A stretch of 64,000 bases of DNA from Sulfitobacter sp. LCG007 (GTDB lineage: Bacteria > Pseudomonadota > Alphaproteobacteria > Rhodobacterales > Rhodobacteraceae), in NCBI RefSeq assembly GCF_040801785.1, contig NZ_CP161805.1, forward strand, positions 1,612,001 to 1,676,000. Reading direction: 5' to 3'. Both the position numbers and the translations under genes were made by a program. The notes beneath the pieces are model-generated. The model ran no database searches and was not told the DNA's origin. It saw nothing but the letters and a program-made list of their open reading frames with translations. This document shows, in pieces, positions 17,190-24,230 of this stretch (position 1 is its first letter; each line of letters begins with the position of its first letter).

Positions 17190-18820
17190 CGGTCCCGTCC
17201 GACACCATCGCGCCCGACGACGTCGCGCCCGACGCTGAAATGATCGCGATCTATGCCGACGTGGTGTTCGGCTACTGCGACGGCTGGGTGCCGGTCCGTG
17301 CGCTCGCAGAGAAAGGCGCGGGCGATGGCCCGCCGCATGTGCCCTTCATCGAAGCGGACGCCACGTTAGCCGCGAAACTCGCGCTGCAGGCGACATGGGC
17401 GAGCGACGCTGGCATGACCGAGCCGAAGGCCACCACGACCGAGCCGCAGCGTGGCGACGCTGAACCGCAGGTTCGCACCAGCGAAACCCGCACGCAGCCG
17501 AAGGCCAATGCTCCCGCTGCGCCCGACACCGAAGCGGTCGCCACCCGCGCCCGCGAGGCCGAGCGCGACCGCGTCTCCACCATCTACGATCTCGCGGGCC
17601 GCCTGAACCTCGAGCGCGGCTTCGCCGGGGATCTGGTGAAACGCGGCGTCAGCGTCGACGAGTCCCGCCGCCTGATCCTCGACCAGGTCGCCGCGAAGTC
17701 GGACGAGACCCGAACCTTCCCCCATGTCTCCGTCCCGCTCGGCGGCCGGGACGAACACATCACCCGCCGCGATGCGGTGGCGAACGCGCTGCTGCACCGC
17801 TACAGCCCGACACTGTTCCAGCTGGAGGACGCCGCCCGCCAGTACCGCGGCATGACGCTGCTGGAACTGGCCCGCGAAAGCCTCGGCAACGCCGGGGTGA
17901 ACACGCGCGGCCTCTCGCGCGACGAGGTGGCGACGCGCGCGCTGCATTCGACCTCGGACTTCCCCGAGATCCTGTCGGCGGTGACCAACAAGACCCTCCG
18001 GCAGGCCTACGAGGCCTATCCCCGCACCTTCATGCTGTTCTGCCGCCAGGTGCTCGCCACCGACTTCAAGGCGATGCACCGGGTCCAGCTGGGCGAAGCC
18101 CCGCAGTTGCTGGAGGTCGGCGAGAGCGGCGAGTTCAAGCGCGGCACGCTCGGCGAGAGCAAGGAGAGCTACAAGGTCAAGACCTATGGCCGGGTGGTCG
18201 CCATCACCCGCCAGACGCTGATAAACGACGACCTCGACGCCTTCACCCGCATCCCGGCGATGTATGGCAACTCCATCGCCCAGCTGGAGTCGGACGTGGT
18301 CTGGGGCATCATCACCGCCAACCCGGCCATGGCCGACGGCAACGCGCTGTTCCACACCACCCACAAGAACCTCGCGGGGACCGGTGCGGCGCTCGACGTG
18401 AGCAGCGTCGGCGCGGCGCGCGCGGCGATGGCCAAGCAGACCGGCCTCGACAAGAAGACGGTGCTGAACGTCCGGCCTGCTTTCCTGATCGTGCCCGCCT
18501 CGCTGGAGCTCAGGGCCGAGCAGCTGGTCGCGCAGAACCTGGTGCCCGCCGCGACGTCCAGCGTGGTGCCGCAGTCGATCCGGACGCTGGCGCCGATCAG
18601 CGAGCCGCGCCTCGACGCCGCCAGCGAGACCGCCTGGTATCTGGCGGCCAGCCCGAACCAGATCGACACCATCGAGTACGCCTATCTCGAGGGTCAGCAG
18701 GGCGCCTACATCGAGACGCGCAACGGCTTCGACGTCGACGGGGTCGAGATCAAGTGCCGCCTCGACTTCGGCGCCAAGGCCATCGACTGGCGCGGCCTCT
18801 ACAAGAACCCGGGCGCGTAA
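17186..18820 (+). CDS. Fusion: primase N-terminus joined to major capsid protein
   Basis: A 544-aa chimera. Residues 1 to about 76 match the beginning of the phage bifunctional primase/helicase expected after the Cas4-like gene (AEMIAIYADVVFGYCDGWVP, FIEADATLAAKLALQ). From about residue 77 (MTEPKATTTEP) the protein is the major capsid half of a prohead protease/major capsid fusion of the Mu gpT-like kind, including RTFPHVSVPLGG, FNALVR-type capsid strands and the C-terminal RNGFDVDGVEIKCRLDFGAK. The protease half, rest of the primase, terminase and portal genes are missing. Start ATG 17186-17188 overlaps the nuclease stop; an internal ATG at 17414 could still start capsid synthesis. GC and codon use are uniform across the junction. 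Confidence 0.8.
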   Translation: MTVPSDTIAPDDVAPDAEMIAIYADVVFGYCDGWVPVRALAEKGAGDGPPHVPFIEADATLAAKLALQATWASDAGMTEPKATTTEPQRGDAEPQVRTSETRTQPKANAPAAPDTEAVATRAREAERDRVSTIYDLAGRLNLERGFAGDLVKRGVSVDESRRLILDQVAAKSDETRTFPHVSVPLGGRDEHITRRDAVANALLHRYSPTLFQLEDAARQYRGMTLLELARESLGNAGVNTRGLSRDEVATRALHSTSDFPEILSAVTNKTLRQAYEAYPRTFMLFCRQVLATDFKAMHRVQLGEAPQLLEVGESGEFKRGTLGESKESYKVKTYGRVVAITRQTLINDDLDAFTRIPAMYGNSIAQLESDVVWGIITANPAMADGNALFHTTHKNLAGTGAALDVSSVGAARAAMAKQTGLDKKTVLNVRPAFLIVPASLELRAEQLVAQNLVPAATSSVVPQSIRTLAPISEPRLDAASETAWYLAASPNQIDTIEYAYLEGQQGAYIETRNGFDVDGVEIKCRLDFGAKAIDWRGLYKNPGA

Positions 18821-18846
18821 CGCACCCATCCAGAACCCTGACACAC

Positions 18847-18877
18847 GGGCGGTCCTGACGGGCCGCCCTTCGTCTTT
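18847..18877 (+). terminator. Terminator-like hairpin after capsid gene
   Basis: A 9-bp stem (18847-18855 with 18860-18868, one G:T pair), a TGAC tetraloop and a T-rich tail (TTCGTCTTT). It lies 26 nt after the capsid stop and before DUF2190. In phage capsid operons such hairpins often attenuate rather than end transcription. Confidence 0.6.
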
Positions 18878-18894
18878 CCACGAGGATCACAGCC

Positions 18895-19230
18895 ATGAAA
18901 AACTTCGTCCAGCCCGGCAACACCATCACCCTGACCGCGCCCTATGCCGTCGCCTCCGGCGATGGCCTGCTCGTCGGCTCCATCTTCGGGATCGCCGCCG
19001 GAGCGGCCACTCTCGGCGAGCCCGTCGAGACCGCGCTCGTCGGCGTGTTCGACATCACCAAGGTCGGCTCCCAGGCCTGGACCGTCGGCGCCAAGGTTTA
19101 TTGGGACGACACCAACAAGCGCTGCACCACGGTGGCGACCGACAACAGTCTCATCGGCGTGGCCGTCGAGGCCGTGGCCAGCGGCGCGGGCGACACCATC
19201 GGCCGGGTGCGCCTGAACGCGACGTTCTGA
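18895..19230 (+). CDS. DUF2190 capsid-associated protein
   Basis: A 111-aa protein of the DUF2190 family, found directly after major capsid genes in many siphoviruses and thought to decorate or stabilise capsids. It begins MKNFVQPGNTITLTAPYAVA and has the typical glycine/alanine-rich beta pattern, including AWTVGAKVYWDDTNKRCT. Its stop overlaps the start of the next gene by one base (TGATG). Confidence 0.85.
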   Translation: MKNFVQPGNTITLTAPYAVASGDGLLVGSIFGIAAGAATLGEPVETALVGVFDITKVGSQAWTVGAKVYWDDTNKRCTTVATDNSLIGVAVEAVASGAGDTIGRVRLNATF

Positions 19231-19541
19231 TGAGCGCTTTCGACGCCGCCGTCGGCGCGCTCTTCGCCGATCCCAATGTCGGCCGGGACGCGGTCTACAT
19301 CGCCGACGGCGGCGCGCCCGTGCTGGTGCGTGCCGTCGCCCGGCGTGCGGATGTCGTCTCCGACTTCGGCGATGCGCGCCTCTGGTCCGAGACCACCCGG
19401 ATCGACCTGCGCGTCGCCGAGGTGGCGAACCCGCGCCCCGGCGACCGCATTGAGATCGATGGCGACGCTTTCCTCATTCAGGGCGAGCCTGTCCGCGACC
19501 GTGAGCGACTGGTCTGGACCGTCGATCTGAGGCCCGCGTGA
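19230..19541 (+). CDS. Head-tail joining protein
   Basis: A 103-aa protein starting at ATG 19230-19232, overlapping the DUF2190 stop. Size, position and the pattern of short beta strands (NPRPGDRIEIDGDAFLI near residue 68) fit phage head-tail connector or stopper proteins such as the lambda FII group. Family assignment is by context and resemblance, not by a strong motif. Confidence 0.7.
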   Translation: MSAFDAAVGALFADPNVGRDAVYIADGGAPVLVRAVARRADVVSDFGDARLWSETTRIDLRVAEVANPRPGDRIEIDGDAFLIQGEPVRDRERLVWTVDLRPA

Positions 19542-20167
19542 AACTGAAGCTCGACATCGATCCCGACATCGTCGCGATGATGGCGGCCGAGGTCGCGGCG
19601 GGCGAACGCGCTGTCACGGCCGCCATGCGAGAGGCCGGGACCGGGCTGAAGACCGCTTGGCGGTTGCAGATCACGGGCGCGGGGCTCGGACCCCGGCTCG
19701 CTAACTCGATCCGCAACCAGAACTTCCCGAGGTCGGGCGAGAGCCTGGATGCGGCGGCGCTGGTCTGGTCGAAGGCGCCGGTCATCGTCGGCGCGCATGA
19801 CACCGGCCCGCTGATCCGCTCGAAAAACGGGTTCTGGCTGGCGATCCCGCTGCCCGCAGCGGGCAAGTCCCTGCGCGGTGGCCGGATCACGCCCGGCGAA
19901 TGGGAACGGCGACGCGGGCTGCGCCTGCGTTTCGTCTATCGCCGCACGGGGCCAAGCCTGCTGGTGGCGGAGGGGAGGCTGAACACGAAGGGCCAGGCGG
20001 TGGTGTCGCGCTCGAAGACCGGGCGCGGCAAGGTCACCGCGCCGATCTTCCTTCTGGTGCCGCAGGTCAAGCTGCCGAAGCGGCTGGACCTCGCGCGGGA
20101 CGCGGACCGGGCATTGGATAGCGTGCCGGGGCTGATCGTGGCGAACTGGGTGGAGGCACGAGCATGA
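19538..20167 (+). CDS. DUF6441-like phage tail protein
   Basis: A 209-aa basic protein that occupies the tail terminator/minor tail position and resembles DUF6441 proteins. GTG 19538-19540 overlaps the preceding stop (GTGA). Notable segments are GTGLKTAWRLQITGAGLG (about residues 35-52) and APIFLLVPQVKLPKRL (about 168-183). Its stop (20165-20167) overlaps ATG 20164, which opens only nine codons (MSGQKGRA) before TAA: a stub of the next tail gene cut off by the inserted HNH cargo gene. Confidence 0.7.
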   Translation: MKLKLDIDPDIVAMMAAEVAAGERAVTAAMREAGTGLKTAWRLQITGAGLGPRLANSIRNQNFPRSGESLDAAALVWSKAPVIVGAHDTGPLIRSKNGFWLAIPLPAAGKSLRGGRITPGEWERRRGLRLRFVYRRTGPSLLVAEGRLNTKGQAVVSRSKTGRGKVTAPIFLLVPQVKLPKRLDLARDADRALDSVPGLIVANWVEARA

Positions 20168-20186
20168 GCGGCCAGAAGGGTCGGGC

Positions 20187-21110
20187 CTAAGATTCTCCTC
20201 GCACAATTGCCAGAAGTCGACGGAACTCGGAATCCTCAGTATCACGCTTCCAGAAGTTGATGAAACGAGCCACAACTTGAATATTTCCAATTTCGTAGTG
20301 GCCAGAGCTGTCAATGCGATCCAAAGACGGTCGCAATTGCAAATCTGGACCGTCAAACTGTAGGACAATTCCTGAAATGGCGCACCTATCACCTGTTTCC
20401 TCCAGCAACTCTTTGAGATGCGAGATGAGAGCCTCTTTCGAGAGCCGGAGGTCCTTGTTCTTGATAGTGCGTTCCACTGTCTGTCCGTAGGACTGCTTCG
20501 CCGTTTGGTTGGCCTGTTCAGCCATGTTCCAGATCGCGATTTCCTTGGAGCCAAGGTAGTGGCCCGTGTTCTGACGTTCCAGCTTGCTCATCCACCAGAA
20601 GGCGTCGAGTGTCCACAGGTCCACTTTCAAGTCTCTTGCCAGCTGAAGGAGCACGGAATTGATGATTTCATACCTTTGCCCCTCCGAAGTACCGTGGGGG
20701 AACGTTGGCCATACACCTCGTTCCCGCATTTCTGGTTCGCTGGTGCCGTTCCAAACCCCGTAGCGATCAGGATATGCCAAGAGCAATATAGGTGTGAGAG
20801 TGGCCGCACCGGCTCCACGCACCATGGAAAGGGCGGAATCAAATCTGTCCGAGATCGGCTTTGTTTCGTCTACTAGGCCGGTTATCGCATCTCGCAGACT
20901 TTCCATATCATCTGTGGCTCGGCGCCCCAGGCGTTCTAAACCTGTCCAGTGGTGATTGTGCTTGAAACTGAGGAAATCCAGATAGTCTTGCTTGGTCAGA
21001 CTTTGCGGATCTCGGAATATCGGCCCGAAACGATCGAGTACTTCATCACGCTTTGCGACAATGTGACGAATATCCGGCAGACTGAGAGCCTTGTCGACGT
21101 TGAACAGCAT
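20187..21110 (-). CDS. HNH-type endonuclease, prophage cargo
   Basis: A 307-aa protein on the strand opposite the tail operon, with lower GC than its neighbours. The C-terminal 60 residues have the phage/restriction HNH pattern: CAISGI, then PSLDRIDSSGHYEIGNIQVV and a following F-IN-FWK helix. The N-terminal 200 residues contain LTPILLLAYPDRYGVWNG and LWTLDAFWWMSK, reminiscent of N-terminal domains in McrB-like and other modification-dependent restriction proteins; that resemblance is tentative. ATG 21108-21110 was chosen because the longer frame only adds the reverse of the flanking tail gene. Likely an anti-phage nuclease with its own promoter in 21111-21207. Confidence 0.7.
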   Translation of the reverse strand: MLFNVDKALSLPDIRHIVAKRDEVLDRFGPIFRDPQSLTKQDYLDFLSFKHNHHWTGLERLGRRATDDMESLRDAITGLVDETKPISDRFDSALSMVRGAGAATLTPILLLAYPDRYGVWNGTSEPEMRERGVWPTFPHGTSEGQRYEIINSVLLQLARDLKVDLWTLDAFWWMSKLERQNTGHYLGSKEIAIWNMAEQANQTAKQSYGQTVERTIKNKDLRLSKEALISHLKELLEETGDRCAISGIVLQFDGPDLQLRPSLDRIDSSGHYEIGNIQVVARFINFWKRDTEDSEFRRLLAIVRGES

Positions 21111-21207
21111 TATCGAACCTCTCAAGAGTGCGCCTGAACATAACCGTGTCGAAATCAGTGCAAACGCACAAGACGACATTTCTTGATGTGATGATCGGCA
21201 GAGAACC

Positions 21208-21630
21208 GTGCCCAGCCCTCGCGAAACCATCCTCGCCGCGCTGCACGCGCGGCTCTCGGCACTGCCCGCCACCGCCCTGCGCGGTGAGGTGCTGCCCGAG
21301 CGTGTCCCGGCCGAGGGGCTGCTGATCCTCCGAGACGGTGAGCCCGGTGAACCCGAGGTGACGCTGTCGCCACTGCGCTACCACTACCAGCACCGCGCCG
21401 AGATCGAGGTGGTGGTCCAAGGCGCGGCGCGTGACGCGGCCTTCGACACACTGACCGCCAGCATCGGCACGGCGCTCGCCGCCGACCGCACGCTGGGCGG
21501 GCTCTGCGATTGGGTCGAAGCCGAAGCGCCGCGCCCCGTGGACCTGCCGGTCGAGGGCGCGGCCAGCTTGAAGGCCGCCGTGATCCAATTCGTCTTGCAC
21601 TATTCGACGAACGATCCTCTTGGTGGGTGA
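21208..21630 (+). CDS. Tail completion/minor tail protein (acyl-CoA transferase-annotated type)
   Basis: A 140-aa tail gene of the type often mislabelled acyl-CoA transferase in rhodobacteral prophages. It begins PRETILAALHARLSALPATA and has LLILRDGEPGEPEVTLSPLRYHY in the middle. The start used is GTG 21208-21210 with no clear ribosome binding site; the ordinary start was probably the ATG at 20164, now separated by the HNH insertion. Its stop lies 1 nt from the stop of the convergent GIY-YIG gene. It should encode a tail terminator-like component. Confidence 0.7.
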   Translation: MPSPRETILAALHARLSALPATALRGEVLPERVPAEGLLILRDGEPGEPEVTLSPLRYHYQHRAEIEVVVQGAARDAAFDTLTASIGTALAADRTLGGLCDWVEAEAPRPVDLPVEGAASLKAAVIQFVLHYSTNDPLGG

Positions 21631-21631
21631 C

Positions 21632-22519
21632 TCAGTTGGCGTTGAGACCTAACGGTTGCCGCGAATGGAGCCGCAGCTTCCATCTGTTCTCGCGAGCGAT
21701 GACATCTTCAGCTGGCAGGTCTGGCGCAAGACGTTCGAGAATGCTGAACCGATAATTGTGAGGGTCGCGGCCGCGCAGTTCGCGGTTTCCACCGTGACCA
21801 TCGCGGGCGTAGACCTGCCACCGACCGTAAATGTTTTCGCGACCGTAGGCGGAGCCGACATAGGCCCGACGATCGCATTCATCGAAAATGAGGTAGATCC
21901 CGCGCCATTCGGCCAGCCGCGCCCGCCAAGACGCCGGTAGAGCCAAGAGTTCCGCGAAGGTGAGATTGATCTCGCGCCAGTCAGGCGGCGGCGCCGCGAA
22001 AGCACTTTCCTCGAGGATCGCGCTGACAGGAAAGATCCCGCGGTCCACCCACCGGAACCATGAGCGCTCCGGCGGCGGAAAATCGATGACCAGCCGACCG
22101 CGCCAGTTGCTGTAGAAAGGAAGGCGCTCCAGATCGAACTGAAGCTCGGCACCCACCCGGTTTGCGTGATCGGCTGTGAAACCCTCGTATCCCATGTCCC
22201 TGAGGGTAAGGTTCTCCGGTATGCGCCAGAAGGCATCATGGTCGAGCGCGCGCGCCTCACCGATGCGATAAAGCCCGACGAAGTGCGCTTTGCCGGGCGA
22301 GAGTCCCAGGAAGCTCGCCACGAATTCGGCCCGACGCAGGGCTGCTTTGGGTCGGCCGGGGACGGACTGGTAGACTTCGAAAAGCTCCGGGCGTTCTTCG
22401 ATAATCCACGGCATCGCGCGGGCAAGTCGGGTCTCGAAGGGGCGGTGGCGCAGCAGGACAATGCGCTCTCTGAGGTCTGGGTCGTATCCTTGAAGGCGCA
22501 ATAGGTCCTTGAAATCCAT
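21632..22519 (-). CDS. GIY-YIG family nuclease, prophage cargo
   Basis: A 295-aa protein with a C-terminal GIY-YIG domain: GIYLIF (about residues 205-210), YVGSAYGREN (about 220-229), a GRW-x3-Y helix, and the late catalytic E in ARENRWK (about 276-282) followed by GLN. The N-terminal 200 residues are of unknown family and may recognise DNA. It is on the strand opposite the tail operon, between the tail completion and tail tube genes. The start is ATG 22517-22519; a much longer frame upstream is the reverse shadow of tail genes. Like the HNH gene 1.1 kb away it looks like defence or homing cargo. Confidence 0.8.
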   Translation of the reverse strand: MDFKDLLRLQGYDPDLRERIVLLRHRPFETRLARAMPWIIEERPELFEVYQSVPGRPKAALRRAEFVASFLGLSPGKAHFVGLYRIGEARALDHDAFWRIPENLTLRDMGYEGFTADHANRVGAELQFDLERLPFYSNWRGRLVIDFPPPERSWFRWVDRGIFPVSAILEESAFAAPPPDWREINLTFAELLALPASWRARLAEWRGIYLIFDECDRRAYVGSAYGRENIYGRWQVYARDGHGGNRELRGRDPHNYRFSILERLAPDLPAEDVIARENRWKLRLHSRQPLGLNAN

Positions 22520-22624
22520 AGCAGCTCTGCTCTCAGCCCGTTGGGTGCAGCCTAAGCCCAGCGTAACTCGGCAGCAACGCCGCTTTATGTGATCCGCCCA
22601 GCGAGGCAAAGAAAGGAGAACACC

Positions 22625-23566
22625 ATGGCACGAGCCCAGGGGGCGCGGGCGCTGATGGCGCTTGCGTTCGAGACGACCTATGGAACGCCGCCTGTTGGCG
22701 GCTACACCCGCATGCCCTTCGCCAGCACCTCGCTCGGCGCCGAGCAGCCGCTGCTGAACTCGGAGCTGCTGGGGTACGGCCGCGATCCGCTGGCGCCGAT
22801 CAAGGATGCGGTGACGGCAGACGGCGATGTCGTTGTGCCGCTGGACGCCGAGGCCTTCGGCTTCTGGCTCAAGGCGGCCTTCGGCACGCCGACGTCCACG
22901 GGTGCGGAAGCGCCGTACACTCACGAGTTCCAGTCCGGGTCCTGGACGCTGCCCAGCATGTCGATCGAGACCGGCATGCCGGAGGTGCCGCGCTACGCGA
23001 TGTATTCCGGCTGCGTGCTCGACCAGATCACCTGGCAGATGCAGCGCTCGGGGCTGTTGACGGCAACGGCGCGGCTGGTCGCTCAGGGCGAGACGGTGGG
23101 CACGACAACCGGCGCCGGGACGCCTGCCGCGCTGGAGCTGAAGCGCTTCGGCCATTTCAACGGCGCGATTACGCGGAACGGGACGGCACTCGGCAACGTG
23201 GTCTCGGCCGACATCACCTATGGCAACAACCTCGACCGGATCGAAACCATTCGCTCGGACGGGCGCATCGACGGCGCTGACCCGTCCATCGCAGCGCTCA
23301 CCGGCCGGATCGAGGTGCGCTTCGCCGACCAGACGCTGGTGACGCAGGCCATCAACGGCGAGGCCTGCGAGATGGAATTCGCCTACGTCCTGCCCTCGGG
23401 CGAGAGCTTCACCTTCACCGTGCACGCCGTCTACCTGCCGCGCCCGCGGATCGAGATTTCCGGGCCGCAGGGCGTGCAGGCCACCTTCGACTGGCAGGCC
23501 GCCCGCGACAGCGTCGTCGGCCGGATGTGCACCGCAACCCTGATCAACGACATCGAGGTGTATTAA
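22625..23566 (+). CDS. Major tail tube protein
   Basis: A 313-aa phage tail tube protein with the familiar start MARAQGARALMALAFETTYG followed by P-x-G. It is beta-rich throughout, as expected for a tube subunit with an immunoglobulin-like end (VRFADQTLVTQAINGEACEM near residue 240). ATG 22625 has GGAG 6-7 nt upstream; an in-frame ATG 12 codons earlier lacks one. The stop TAA shares a base with the ATG of the chaperone gene. Confidence 0.87.
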   Translation: MARAQGARALMALAFETTYGTPPVGGYTRMPFASTSLGAEQPLLNSELLGYGRDPLAPIKDAVTADGDVVVPLDAEAFGFWLKAAFGTPTSTGAEAPYTHEFQSGSWTLPSMSIETGMPEVPRYAMYSGCVLDQITWQMQRSGLLTATARLVAQGETVGTTTGAGTPAALELKRFGHFNGAITRNGTALGNVVSADITYGNNLDRIETIRSDGRIDGADPSIAALTGRIEVRFADQTLVTQAINGEACEMEFAYVLPSGESFTFTVHAVYLPRPRIEISGPQGVQATFDWQAARDSVVGRMCTATLINDIEVY

Positions 23567-24003
23567 TGCTGACGCTCGACCTGACCAATGCCCCACACTG
23601 GCATGACCTCGCCCCCGGCGTCCGGGTGCATCTGCGCCCGCTGACCACCGCGCTGATGGTGGCGACACGCAGCGATCCGGCCGTCGAGGCGGTGCCCGAC
23701 GAGGCTTCCGACGAGGAGCGCGCCGTCGCCTTCGCCAAGGCGCTTGCGCGCCGCGCCGTGCTCGCCTGGGAGGGCATCGGCGACGCCGACGGCAATCCCA
23801 TCGACCCGAGCCCGGAGGCCATCGACGCGCTGCTCGATGTCTGGCCGATCTTCGAGGCGTTTCAGCTGACCTACGTCTCGAAGGGCCTGCTGCTGGAACA
23901 GGAAAAAAACGGCTCCGCGCTCTCGCCGAATGGTCCTTCGGCGGGGGCGAGCGATACTGCCAAGCCTGCCCGCAAGCCTGCCCGGACTGCCCGGCGCGGC
24001 TGA
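23566..24003 (+). CDS. Tail assembly chaperone, zero-frame product (G-like)
   Basis: A 145-aa protein at the position of lambda gpG. It begins MLTLDLTNAPHWHDLAPGVRV and ends in a lysine/alanine-rich tail. ATG 23566-23568 overlaps the tail tube stop. Near codon 114 the message contains A AAA AAC in the correct phase, and the -1 frame beyond it is open up to the tape measure gene. This gene therefore very likely makes two products, a short form and a -1 frameshift form, as in the lambda G/GT pair. Both act before tail tube polymerisation on the tape measure protein. Confidence 0.85.
   Translation: MLTLDLTNAPHWHDLAPGVRVHLRPLTTALMVATRSDPAVEAVPDEASDEERAVAFAKALARRAVLAWEGIGDADGNPIDPSPEAIDALLDVWPIFEAFQLTYVSKGLLLEQEKNGSALSPNGPSAGASDTAKPARKPARTARRG
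23904..23910 (+). promoter_or_regulatory. Programmed -1 frameshift slippery heptamer
   Basis: The heptamer A AAA AAC falls exactly on zero-frame codons GAA AAA AAC (23902-23910) of the tail chaperone gene. This is the canonical X XXY YYZ phase for -1 slippage. The shifted frame continues from CGG at 23910 without a stop to TGA 24228-24230. Confidence 0.85.
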
Positions 24004-24230
24004 ACCGTCCGCTCACGCATGAGGGCTGGCAGATCTGGGACCTGGTCGGTCGCCTCGGAGGCCAGCTGCGCGTGCTGCCTGGCGCGGTGATCGGCTGGGA
24101 CATGTCGGCGGCGCTGGCGCTCGGCGACGCGCTCGGCGTGCCACCGCTCGCCATGGCCGACCTGCTGCCGGTCATCGAAGCGGTGATGGTCGCCAAACTC
24201 AACGAACAGATGGATCACTCCCATGGCTGA
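23910..24230 (+). CDS. Tail assembly chaperone, -1 frame extension (T-like)
   Basis: The -1 frame reads 106 codons from the slippery site to 24230, overlapping the tape measure start by 8 nt. It encodes a cysteine cluster (CQACPQACPDC) and then RPLTHEGWQIWDLVGRLGGQ and IGWDMSAALALGDALGV, which look like genuine protein and are separate from the zero frame. It has no good start of its own. Joined to the upstream part it would give a 221-aa fusion, the GT-like form. A few zinc-ligand-like cysteines occur in such proteins in related prophages. Confidence 0.8.
   Translation, partial: RLRALAEWSFGGGERYCQACPQACPDCPARLNRPLTHEGWQIWDLVGRLGGQLRVLPGAVIGWDMSAALALGDALGVPPLAMADLLPVIEAVMVAKLNEQMDHSHG

Noticed and set aside
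17366-18844. 492-aa minus frame opposite the capsid gene
   Set aside because: Antisense shadow of the capsid fusion; no start signal and no domain.
21632-24202. 856-aa minus frame extending the GIY-YIG protein
   Set aside because: Residues upstream of ATG 22519 are the reverse of the tail tube and chaperone genes, so only 21632-22519 is real.
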